DNA from: Omphiscola glabra
Lineage: Eukaryota; Mollusca; Gastropoda; Lymnaeidae
DNA length: 64,000 bases
NCBI GenBank assembly: GCA_964017045.1
Contig: OZ024809.1
Span: forward strand, 10,005,012-10,069,011
Direction of reading: 5' to 3'
Shown here piece by piece: positions 1-10,500 of this stretch. The stretch's first letter is position 1, and the number at the start of each line of letters is the position of its first letter. The position numbers and the translations under genes are program-made. A model generated the notes under the pieces. It ran no database searches and was not told where the DNA came from. It saw nothing but the letters and a program-made list of their open reading frames with translations.

Positions 1-987
1 TAAGGTGATCTGAGAGAGCTATAGGGTGATCTGAGAGAGCTACGTTGTGATATGAGAGAGCTATATGATATATGGTGATCTGAGAGAGCTACGTTGTGAT
101 ATGAGAGAGCTATATGGTGATCTGAGAGAGCTACGTTGTGATATGAGAGAGCTATAGGGTGATCTGAGAGAGCTACGTTGTGATATGAGAGAGCTATAGG
201 GTGATCTGAGAGTGCTACGTTGTGATATGAGAGAGCTATAGGGTGATTTGGGAGAGCTACATTGTGATATGAGAGAGCTATAGGGTGATCTGAGAGAGCT
301 ACATTGTGATATGAGAGAGCTATAGGGTGATTTGGGAGAGCTACATTGTGACATGAGAGAGCTATAGGGTGATCTGAGAGAGCTACATTGTGATATGAGA
401 GAGCTATAGGGTGATCTGAGAGAGCTACATTGTGATATGAGAGAGCTATATGGTGATCTGAGAGAGCTACGTTGTGATATGAGAGAGCTATAGGGTGATT
501 TGGGAGAGCTACGTTGTGATATGAGAGAGCTATAGGGTGATCTGAGAGAGCTACATTGTGATATGAGAGAGCTATAGGGTGATCTGAGAGAGCTACGTTG
601 TGATATGAGAGGGCTATAGGGTGATCTGAGAGAGCTACGTTGTGATATGAGAGAGCTATATGGTGATCTGAGAGAGCTACGTTGTGATATGAGAGGGCTA
701 TAGGGTGATCTGAGAGAGCTACGTTGTGATATGAGAGAGCTATAGGGTGATTTGGGAGAGCTACGTTGTGATATGAGAGAGCTATAGGGTGATCTGAGAG
801 AGCTACGTTGTGATATGAGAGAGCTATAGGGTGATATGAGAGAGCTATAGGGTGATCTGAGAGAGCTACGTTGTGATATGAGAGAGCTATAGGGTGATAT
901 GAGAGAGCTATAGGGTGATATGAGAGAGCTACATTGTGATATGAGAGAGCTATAGGGTGATCTGGGAGCGCTACATTGTGATCTGGG
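1..987. repeat. 21-bp / 42-bp tandem satellite array
   Basis: About 47 tandem 21-bp units. Two variants alternate: one carries gatctgagagagctacgtt and the other gatatgagagagctatagg, giving a 42-bp higher-order period. The array runs off the left edge of the window, so its full length is unknown. Divergence is low (mainly c/a, g/t and gagagg substitutions), which suggests recent homogenisation. Open frames here are repeat translations and not genes. A shorter array of the same 21-bp unit lies at 3016-3221. Confidence 0.95.
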
Positions 988-1038
988 GTTTTTAATTAAC
1001 CGAAACGACCTTTTACTTGTTTTATCTTTTTTTTTTCA

Positions 1039-1272
1039 AGTCTAAACATGAGTTGCCCCACTATAGTCTAAACATGAGTTGCCCCACTATAGTCTAGACA
1101 TGAGTTGCCCCACTATAGTCTAAACATGAGTTGCCCCACTATAGTCTAGACATGAGTTGCCCCACTATAGTCTAGACATGAGTTGCCCCACTATAGTCTA
1201 AACATGAGTTGCCCCACTATAGTCTAGACATGAGTTGCCCCACTATAGTCTAAACATGAGTTGCCCCACTAT
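1039..1272. repeat. 26-bp minisatellite, nine units
   Basis: Nine uninterrupted 26-bp units containing catgagttgccccactat. Adjacent units differ almost only at one position (tctaaac or tctagac). The span is exactly 9 x 26 bp, so there are no indels. No gene is associated. Confidence 0.95.
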
Positions 1273-2199
1273 TTATCTACTCACTGCTTGAATGCATTGT
1301 CACGTCATATTATAAAGAATTCTTATGCATCTTTTTATATACCGCTACGTAATACGGTACTCATGATGAACACTGTATCCATAGTGCTATACTTGATATG
1401 TCAGCTTATAAATCTTGAGTTATCCAACTGGCACCAGAGTGATAGTTGCTGAACTTTATTAGCCCGTCACTTGATCAAGGTCACGTCTTATTTAGCTCAC
1501 ATTATGTTACATAATTTTTTTTTATGCAGAACGCGCCGATCGTTTAATGACATTTTCTTCACAGTTACCGTAATCATTTGGGCTTGTTACACACTCTTTC
1601 ACCGATACATTTATAGAAAAAGTTTAACTATGGTTGGTTAGCAGAAAGGTGGGGGGGGGGGGGGGGGGGGGAACCACGGGCGCGTGCCATGGCAGACATC
1701 TCCTGCATTCTCTGCCGGAGAATCAAATATCCTCCACTTTTGACTCCACCTATCGGACCGTAACTCTTTCTTTCACAGGCACGGACCGTAACTCTTGCCA
1801 CTGATGACATCCGCTGCAGCACGTGACACGGTGACAGAAAATAAATGACGCATTCGAGAGATCATCAGCATTTACGCACACGCCAAAAATTAAATAATAA
1901 TAACAATAACTGTACTGCCTTTATCCATTAAGTTTACTCAAAATAACATGTTTTCCCAACCCCGTGAGTGTGACGGAGTTAGAAGATTCGTCCTAGACCA
2001 GCAGCGGACAACACTTTTGTATCATTCACTACATAGAAATAATGCCCAAGGTATGCTATGTTCTGATTTCTCCCTCAAAAATATACTTTAAAAATCACAA
2101 TGCTCTTCAATATTTATTAAAGTCATTAGAAGACTACTATTACTGTTAGTAACAGTAACGCTAGCTATATTATATATCTTCTAATAGGAGAGGCAGGAT
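1273..2199. other. Intergenic, no gene recognised; 21-G run
   Basis: AT-rich DNA without exon-like open segments. It contains a homopolymer run of 21 G at 1651-1671. Short open frames across this run are Pro or Gly runs and are not supported as genes. Confidence 0.6.
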
Positions 2200-2585
2200 G
2201 CTGGGTGGCCGAGTAGTCTAAACTGAGCAAATCTCAAGTTGATGGTTTTGGTAGTCAATCTCCACCAAACATCACTAGCCCGCCCCCCCCCCCATCCCCC
2301 CGGGTGGATGGGACTATGAGAAGGAAACTCTGAATTCAAAACCCGGAGATGGAGTCCCAAAGGCGGGTACAATGAAAAATTCCGACAACTCCTGCGACGC
2401 CAGTGGTGCCAAGCGGTATCGTCCACATGATGTGCCCTCGGGTTATCCAGCGGCGTGAAGAGAGGCGATTTGCTGTTGGGAACCATCTTGTATGAAATCC
2501 TAGAACAATAATCCCAAGCCTTGTGGATTTCGTCCTGCAGTTTCTACACCATCGTCACACTGTGACGGACGGATGCCAGCAATGG
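2200..2585 (+). mobile_element. tRNA-derived SINE, copy 1 (gacggatgcc tail)
   Basis: It begins with a tRNA-like head, gctgggtggccgagtagtct, matching the A-box region of type II tRNAs (Leu/Ser class). A core follows with the landmarks aactctgaattcaaaacccg and ggagatggagtccc, and the element ends in tgtgacggacggatgcc. The same head and core recur at 20518-20811 (plus) and 47836-48233 (minus), and the core and tail recur at 35918-36228 (minus). The B-box is degraded in this copy, so it is probably inactive. Confidence 0.85.
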
Positions 2586-2606
2586 GAGGGGTGTCATATA
2601 TTTGGG

Positions 2607-2760
2607 TAGCTAGGGTGTTTGGCGCCCGGTAGCAAGATTCATTTTAAAGCGCCTCCATTTCTTTTTTCAACTAACGATAAAAATAATTTTAATAATATCA
2701 AAATCAAAGCACATTTTGGCGCCCAGGGACATCTGTCCCGACCCCCTTAGCTACGCCTCT
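2607..2760. mobile_element. Decayed hAT-type MITE (probable)
   Basis: The 3' end reads ttagctacgcctctg, the reverse of a typical cagaggcgtagctaa hAT terminus. The left side has the matching but degraded gtagctagggtg. Internal ggcgccc motifs lie near both ends in inverted orientation. The outermost left terminus and a target-site duplication are not clear, so the assignment is tentative. Confidence 0.45.
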
Positions 2761-3015
2761 GGGCCTCGTATTAAATAACAAGTGGACTTATTCGTAAAGG
2801 AACTCACGAGCGCATTAGTATTACAAGCCCAAAACACACACCTATAGTAATAAAAAGAAAGCACTGTGTCTCCTATAAAAATACATTTATAATAAATTTT
2901 GTAAAACTTTCGTTCCCCGATGGGATGCCGATCCCGGTGGGATCCCAATTGGATCCCGTTTCCCGATAGGATCCCGTTTTCCAATGATATCCCAGTTTCC
3001 TATTGTATAACAGAG

Positions 3016-3221
3016 TTACACTGTGATCTGAGAGAGCTATAATGTGATCTGAGAGAGCTTCATTCTGATTTGAGAGAGCTACAGTGTGATCTGTGAGAGA
3101 CACATTGCGATCTGAGTGAGCTACATTGCGATCTGAGAGAGCTACAATGTGATCTAAGAGAGCTACATTCTGATTTGAGAGAGCTACATTGTGATCTGAG
3201 AGAGACACATTGTGATCTGAG
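3016..3221. repeat. 21-bp tandem array related to the one at position 1
   Basis: About ten 21-bp units built on gtgatctgagagagctacat, clearly the same unit as the array at 1-987 but more diverged between units. Just upstream (about 2920-3000) is a stretch of gatccc-rich inverted motifs. Confidence 0.9.
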
Positions 3222-3658
3222 ATTTATTTTTTAATTTACGTCACGGTGCATAGAAACTATTTGAGATCCATTTCGGAAGTAGATACATCGAAATGGAGAA
3301 ACACAAGTTCAAGGTTGACATTCCACAAGACGACGACGGCACAGAAACGTGGCCACCGTTGATCTAACGTTCCTCCCGATATCCTTTGCCGTGACTGCTC
3401 CGCTTCTGTTCCCCGTTATGAAAGCGCCGTATTTGGTTTCTGTTAAAAGAAAGCTAAATGTAAAGACCCCCATGGCGCCGCAGCATCAGTGCTGTATTGA
3501 GTGGACATGCGCAGTGCGCCCTTTCGTCGTGTTTCCTATTTCAAGGACAATTGCATGATAACGGTTGCCTTGTCAAGGACTCATTATTTTCTATGTCGTC
3601 GTGGCTCGGGATCTACGGCTGGACTCCGTGACTGGATATTGGTCAGCCACTGACTTGA
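3222..3658. other. Intergenic, no gene recognised
   Basis: A 69-codon open frame at 3349-3558 does not resemble any family I know. It has no splice or promoter context that would support it. Confidence 0.5.
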
Positions 3659-3666
3659 CTCTAGAT

Positions 3667-3836
3667 CAGTGGTTCTCAACCTTCCTAATGCCGCGACCCT
3701 AAAAACAGTTCCTCGTGTTGGGGTGACCCCCCAACTATGAATTATTTTCGTTCTCCTTAATAAATATGTGTTTTCCGATTACCTTAGGCGACCCCCGTAT
3801 CAAGGTCGTTCGACCTCCACAGGTTGAGAACCTCTG
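3667..3836 (-). mobile_element. SPIN-like non-autonomous hAT element, copy 1
   Basis: The left terminus is cagtggttctcaaccttcct and the right terminus is aggttgagaacctctg. Between them lie the SPIN_NA landmarks gttcctcgtgttggggtgac, tgtgttttccgattacctta and ggcgaccccc. It is flanked by an 8-bp duplication with one mismatch, ctctagat (3659-3666) and ctctaggt (3837-3844), which fits the hAT target preference nTCTAGAn. The terminal motifs match the SPIN (SPACE INVADERS) consensus as I remember it; strand is given relative to that orientation. It is 170 bp long and has no transposase. Confidence 0.85.
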
Positions 3837-3844
3837 CTCTAGGT

Positions 3845-5985
3845 GGTCTGTGATGGGAATCTCGTGTGTGACTGAATACTGGTCTATGACTGGACGTTGA
3901 TTTGACTACATTGTGGTGAAACAAAATAAATGGGACATTTCTCATTATTATTTTTAAAATTAAAAATGAATAAATAATCTATTTATTATTATTTTATTTA
4001 TTAATTTTTAAAAAATGGGGCGGGGGTGGGGGTAAAAAGAAGACACACGTTCGAAAAGTCTTAACTCATCAAGGACACAGTCCTGGGGCGGGGTGTTATT
4101 TAAAGGCGGTGACAGAAATTAGATATAATATAACTACGCCCATGTTGATCCCTGCACCATTTATACCTCAGCGTTTTCTGTCCGGACGATGTTGTAGAAC
4201 GAACGAAAACTCTTTAATGCCGATGAAACTGAGCTGATCATATTAATATTAATAGATTGCAATACTATTAATTATTCATTTTTAATGTCCTTTCAAGACT
4301 TGGCCTAAGTACTGTTGAGCTAGACGCCTGAGTTGGGTTTGGAACCACTCAAAATCAGAGCACCGTTCAAATATAGGACTATTTTGTTTCTATTTATCCT
4401 TTTAAAAATAACGAATCACCGCCCCTTACTGTCATACTCTCCCCTTTATTCGACGACCCACTTCTTTTCTACTCCATAGACGCGACGATTTTAAGAGGTC
4501 TGTGGTTTAAATTTCTGCCGTGTGATAAGGTGAAATGTAAAGGACCCCTTGTATTGCAATCATGCAAAGTCATGGCATATTTATAGCACTGGAATAGAAA
4601 TGATGCAAGACCGGCTTCAATGTGTTTTTGACTGGGGGGGGGGGATTAGTGATGTTGGTTGGGGCGGGGGGGGGGGTGAAAGGAGCAACGGTACAAATAC
4701 CATTCAAACGATACAGGGAGAATTTTCTTGAATGAAATTATGGACGCGTCTAGGCTTCTTTATATAGACAGGCCTACTTTTCACCAACAACACTGCATGC
4801 CAGGTGTGCCTGTTGAGCTATTGGTAAAGACTAACTAATGCCATTCTTTTAATCATATATATAATTTCATAGATATCAGGGCGACGCACCGAAACACTTT
4901 GAAAAGACACGTTTCTTTCACTTAGATTTGAGATTTTGCTTTTCGGAAAATAAAACGCTTATGCCTATCGCTTTGCTATTATTGTTTTGTGCCTTGTAAC
5001 TTTCTATATCAATGGCAGATGCAAGGGCTGACACGTTGATACTTTCCCTTTTTACCCTTTCTAGACGATCACTGCCATCCCTCGTCATTTGACGAAACAC
5101 ACATGCAAATGACTGGATTTTGTTAGACAATTGCATTTTCGTGTGCCCCTTCCACTCCCAAAATCCCACGAACTCGCCTTTTGTGTATCATACCGATTTA
5201 ATTTTTATGCATCCCCTTTAATTATAATGTTAAAGAAGAAATGTGTAGCGTTTAATTTTTCCATTAAAAAATAATTTATTGTTGCTTAGACTTAGACACG
5301 AGGTTTAATTCATTTGCAGAAGTATACAGTATAAATCTCATTCATGAATGACAACGGAAAGAATGTGAATTTACGGCCAATAGACGGTGTTCGTTATTTT
5401 TAGCATATCGGAAGTTTCTTTACTTCAAAGAATAATATCTCTACTAAGTACAACTTTGTTCGAATACTTAATCAACTCTAGTGTAATCGATTCAAATACG
5501 ATTCCGATATGTAAATTCTATCTCTTTCTAAATTGATTGAATGAGGGCTGAACTGCGAAACCCATCCAAGTTACGGGGTCTGCAATTACGTTAATAAAAC
5601 AAAAAAATGTGTAAGATATAAAGCCTCATTTCAGACCATTCTTATATGTGTATATTCTGTTTTGCTATTAAAAATTTATAATTAACTGCATGTCCAGGGC
5701 CAAAAAAGCCATAGGGTTAGGTGGGGAACTGACCTCTGGCTCCCATAATCATAAGCTCCTGGGCCCCGGACCAGGGCCTAAAGGACCTCCGGCAATAATC
5801 ATATTCATATGCTTTTAACAAGCATTAGGCCTATAAGTTAAGCTGTTTATAAACACACAAACCAGAAAGTTGTAGTTGGACTAAATCTCGTTCTGTTGTG
5901 GTTTTTTTCCAATATATTTTGACACACAATTTATTTTGACGCAAAATTATATTTGAAACAGGCCATATGGTTGGGTTACAAAGGA
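3845..5985. other. Intergenic, no gene recognised
   Basis: AT-rich DNA with short G runs (4635-4675). A minus-strand open frame at 5169-4918 begins with GTG and has an internal Met. It looks compositionally ordinary, but I cannot link it to a family or to splice sites, so I do not call it a gene. Confidence 0.5.
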
Positions 5986-5993
5986 AACAAAAT

Positions 5994-6175
5994 CAGTGGC
6001 GTAGTGAGGGGGGCAAGGGGGGCATCATGCCCCGGGCGCTACTCACAAAGGGGCGCCAAATGGTATATTTTACTATAATATTGTATGGTTTTCGAATGGG
6101 GGGGCGCTAAAAAGGTATTGGGGGCGCTAAAAAGGTATTGTGCCCCGGGCGCGAGTTAAGCTCGCTACGCCACTG
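5994..6175. mobile_element. hAT MITE with perfect 8-bp target duplication
   Basis: This 182-bp element has termini cagtggcgtag and ctacgccactg, which are exact inverted repeats. It is flanked by identical 8-bp duplications aacaaaat at 5986-5993 and 6176-6183. The interior is GC-rich and carries a small internal duplication (ggggcgctaaaaaggtattg twice). There is no coding capacity. Identical flanks suggest a fairly recent insertion. Confidence 0.92.
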
Positions 6176-6183
6176 AACAAAAT

Positions 6184-7530
6184 TATACAATTTGTCTCAA
6201 TAACACATTTCTATGTACCACTAGGGCAATAGGCATGCACTTCCATGGACAAGCAATTGACATAAATAGCTAAGGGCCCCTCGCTTAGATGTGAATAAGG
6301 CTAGGGGCGTCACTATGGATTGTAGTCCGCACTGGCTGACACCCTCACAAGTGAAGGGAGGGTGATACCAAATTATGGAAAATTGCAAATTTGACAGAAT
6401 CGTGTCGGTTTCATATCTAAACTAGAGCAGGGTGCCATCTACACAGCCGGGGCATTTACACAGTGAAGGGGGGGGGGGAGAAAGGGAAGCACTTGCTTCC
6501 AATCTGAGTTGGGGGTATAAAATCATCCCCCAACCTGCATTTTGAATTTCTCAATATAACAAAATGAATATGGGGAAAAAAACAAAACAAATATTCACTT
6601 TTTTTTTTTGGAGGAGGGTGTGTTGGTTGGGGAAAGGTATATTTTTATTGTCAGGCAATTGTTGGGTATTTGGCACGACGCGTGTTTTGACCTCACATTG
6701 ACACAGCCACTCAACTGAACCATGGATTTTAAGTATTAAAACCAAACTAAAAATTATAGGCTTACTAAAAAAAATTCAATAAACACGGGATTTGATTGAT
6801 GTGAAGAACTATTGAGTTATTGGTGAAATTTGAACAGTTTGCTTTCAATATTATTATTGAAAAGTCAACAATGTTCCAACAATTTTTTAGCTGTGAATTT
6901 GTGTACTCCTAATATTCATTGTTAACTTCCGAATTAAATACCAATACCAAGAATGACACGACCCACACACAGAATTTATCAAGTCTAATGTCTAGGTTTG
7001 GGGGGGGGGGTGGCATTGGCTTCCACCACGCATTGGGAAGGGGGTGGGGTGGGTAGACCCCCTGATACAGAGTTCATCCAGAAAAGAGAGCCAGAAAAAT
7101 AGAGTGACATAACAACAGGGTGCCACAAGAGCAGGGTGTCACCGGAGCGACTTGTGCGTTTCTCATAAGATCAATGTCATAGCTAAAAGAGTGACGCACG
7201 AAGTGAATAATGATTTAACGGCGTTCAGAAAATTATAAACAATAAACTCGTCAGTTAATTCCCTTTATACTTGATATATATTTTTAAAAAAAATATTAAT
7301 ACCGTATTTCGATTCCACATGTTTGCAAATTAAATCCGAATACAAGAATAATATTTTTCGGCACGGTTACGAAGATATTTTTGGCAACCAATCAGACGAC
7401 AAATTGTAACAGTTCCACCATGTTTGATGTTACCGTAATACACACTACATAGTCCGAACTCTTGTTAGCTTAGTGGACATAAGAATTGAACGATAGAGCT
7501 ACCGCATCACCAACCTGCCCCCATGTAGTG
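6184..7530. other. Upstream region of anosmin-1, no other gene recognised
   Basis: AT-rich DNA with G runs near 6469 and 7000 and fragments that look like old repeats. The anosmin-1 promoter should lie in or upstream of this region, but I see no convincing TATA box or initiator near the ATG at 7531. Untranslated upstream exons cannot be excluded. Confidence 0.4.
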
Positions 7531-10500
7531 ATGAGGGGCATAGAGCTTTTCCTGCTCTGGATTAATGTTATTCAATTTGGAAGCTGCAACTATGCAGACA
7601 TTTTGTGGGGACAATGTTACTCGTTTTGTCTCAATCGCTCCGAGATTCAAAGCAATGTAAAGGTACTGTACAGAACTGTGGTACAATAAATTATAAATAT
7701 AAAACTGATTAAAAATTCAGTGTCTAAAAGAAGTATTATCATCATTTATATAATAATTCATATCTCTTCACATTTACCAACAAAATTTACATTTTGTTTG
7801 CTTTTAATAATTTGAATAGTAGCTAAGTATACGCATTAAGTAAGTCAAGCTAAGCCTAAGGCAGGGCCTAAGAACGGGACTAAGATAATGTTATACTGTA
7901 GGCAGTGTACAATCTGTAGTCTCTGTTGTAGGTGTTGTTGTAGGACTTTCATTCACATAAATATAAAGATTGATAAAGACTATAAAAATAAATTTGATGT
8001 AAGTATTAGTATTGTAAGTAAGGCCAGGCTGATACAGTTTTCACTGGTGCCTAAACTACACTTAATTCTAATGGCAACTCTGGTAATAGTTATGACTATG
8101 AGTTATGTCATATTCATTTCCATTTTAAGTGAGCATAGTATAGCATAATGATAATTAATAACGGTAGTTTATTATTTCATTCTGTAAATATAGCCAACCA
8201 ATAGTAAGTAATAGGCCTAAATAAGAATAATTATCATGAATAAATGGAAAGGATATCCGATATCCAATGTATTTGAAGAGTTTTTAAATAATAAATATTA
8301 AAACTAAGAGGCAAGGGGAAAAAATAAGAGTGTCATGTGGAATGTTAGATTGGTTCCCAGGCACCCACCTTAAACCTTAGCTTTGACTTGAGATAACACT
8401 GATTACATGTGTCATTTTAACAATTGGTTCATTGAACTCAACACTGTAAATACAAAATTAGTTATAATTTATGTAAAATTAGTAAAAACAATGAGAACCA
8501 AGTCAATCCTACATCTGAATGTATAACCTACTAATTAAGACTATAAGTACTATAGAGTAGTCAAATTAGCCTACTCTAAGTAAATTACCTTTATGGAAAT
8601 AATATTAGAATAAAACATGTCATCTCTTTTGATTAAACATTTTTTAGACCAGATTTTAAGAAAGGTTTTAAAATGCTTGGAATTTTTGGACTGACATACA
8701 TTTTTGAAAATGCATTGAAATAAAAGATGAATATAAAAAAATCATTTTACTGACAGTCCGAGGTTAATTTTTAAATACCAATTTATCATAATGAATCATT
8801 TCCACAAAAAGTAGTATGGGAATTTCTCACCATGAGTGATTCAAAAGTTTGACTCAAACATTTTTTTTTAAACTTGAAATATGAGCACAAATATTGGAAT
8901 AAAACAAAGTTACACACTAACACTCTTAACTTTATATTTATTCTACAATTTTTTCCGTGTGCTTCATGTGGAATTAACAAATAATAAGAATATCATAATT
9001 AATTATATTGAGATTATGGAATAAATCAATTTCTAATCATAGATTAGATGGAAGATTAAACTTAAAGCAAATTTAAATTATGGTTATTATTACTGAGTAC
9101 TAGATAAAAGTCATTACACATTCTTTTAAGACTTACCCAAATATCCCATATATTTATATTTTTCTTATTTTTTTTAGGTCGATGCCAGTAATGTGGCTAT
9201 TCCATCAGATAAAATACTTCGAGCATGTAGGAAACATAACATTTGCAAATGGGTGTGTATAGAAGCTTATTCATTCTGTTCACTTGCGTTATGATTTAAT
9301 CTACAATTTTTTAACAGTTATTTAGTTCTGAATAAGTCATAAAATTTTGGTTCCTTCCCAACCTTTATCAACTTAACCATTATTATTCCCCAACAAACCT
9401 TTACTTTATTTCAAAAGAGAAGCTGGATCCTAGATACAAAAAAAATCTAAAGATGCCCAAGATAAACATCTTTTGACATTAGTTTGGGCAACCCCCAAAA
9501 GTTTAGAACCATGTGATTGTATTTAAAAAAATAGACAAAGTGAATATATAATTAGTGCAAGTTTTCAAACGTGCACAAGATTTACCAAGCTAATTTATTT
9601 TATTAATTTGTACTAGTGATGGGACGATTAATCGGAATCGTATCGGAATAATCGGAATATCGGGATTTTTCCAAAGCATCGGGAATCGGTATCGGAGCTG
9701 AATAATTCAGACCCGATTCCGATACCAAAACGATTCTTAACTGAATGAAGTTTTTCTCATTAAAATGGAATTATTTATATTATTTTGAACTCAATACTAC
9801 ATCTTTGTATTATTAAAATGGAATTATTGATAGATGTGTTTATATAAAACCTTTCCAATACATTGTTATCTAGCATATTGTAAAGCTTCAATAGCAAGTT
9901 AATAAACTTTTCTAATCAATTCTCAACTTTTATATTAATTAAATATGTTAATATCTGGGCACAGTAATACATATATGTAATAATGGCCAGGAATCAGAAT
10001 CGGAATCGTATCGGGAATCGTATCGGGAATCGGGATAATTGGGTAGAATCGGAATCGTATCGGAATCGTTAAAAATTTTGGTATCGTCCCATCACTAATT
10101 TGTACAAACGACAGCTTGTTTTTAAAATAAAAGTGAACTTAGTGGGTTAAAGTTTAACAAGTGTAATCTGATAATCTATTTGTGTGAAAATTGAGATAAT
10201 TGTTTTGTAAATTTATATTTTTGTTACTTTCAACTCGCTAATAAAGAAAAGTTATCAATAGTTTAAGAAAACTTTGGCAGCATGAGAAGTGATTAATATG
10301 GCATGTTATGGTAAATTGTCAAATTTAATGAAAAGGTTTAATTTTTATGTTTACATTAAATTGTTTATTTAAGGCCAGTGATACTGGGTACATAAATATT
10401 CAAATAGAAACAAGTGTTTTTGTACTAAAAAAGATTTTTAAAATGCATATGCCCCAAAACAATGGGATTCTCTCCCATTACACATCTACAATTTAACTAC

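Noticed and set aside
4918..5169. 83-codon minus-strand open frame
   Set aside because: Starts with GTG, has no family resemblance that I can see and no splice context; possible but unsupported.
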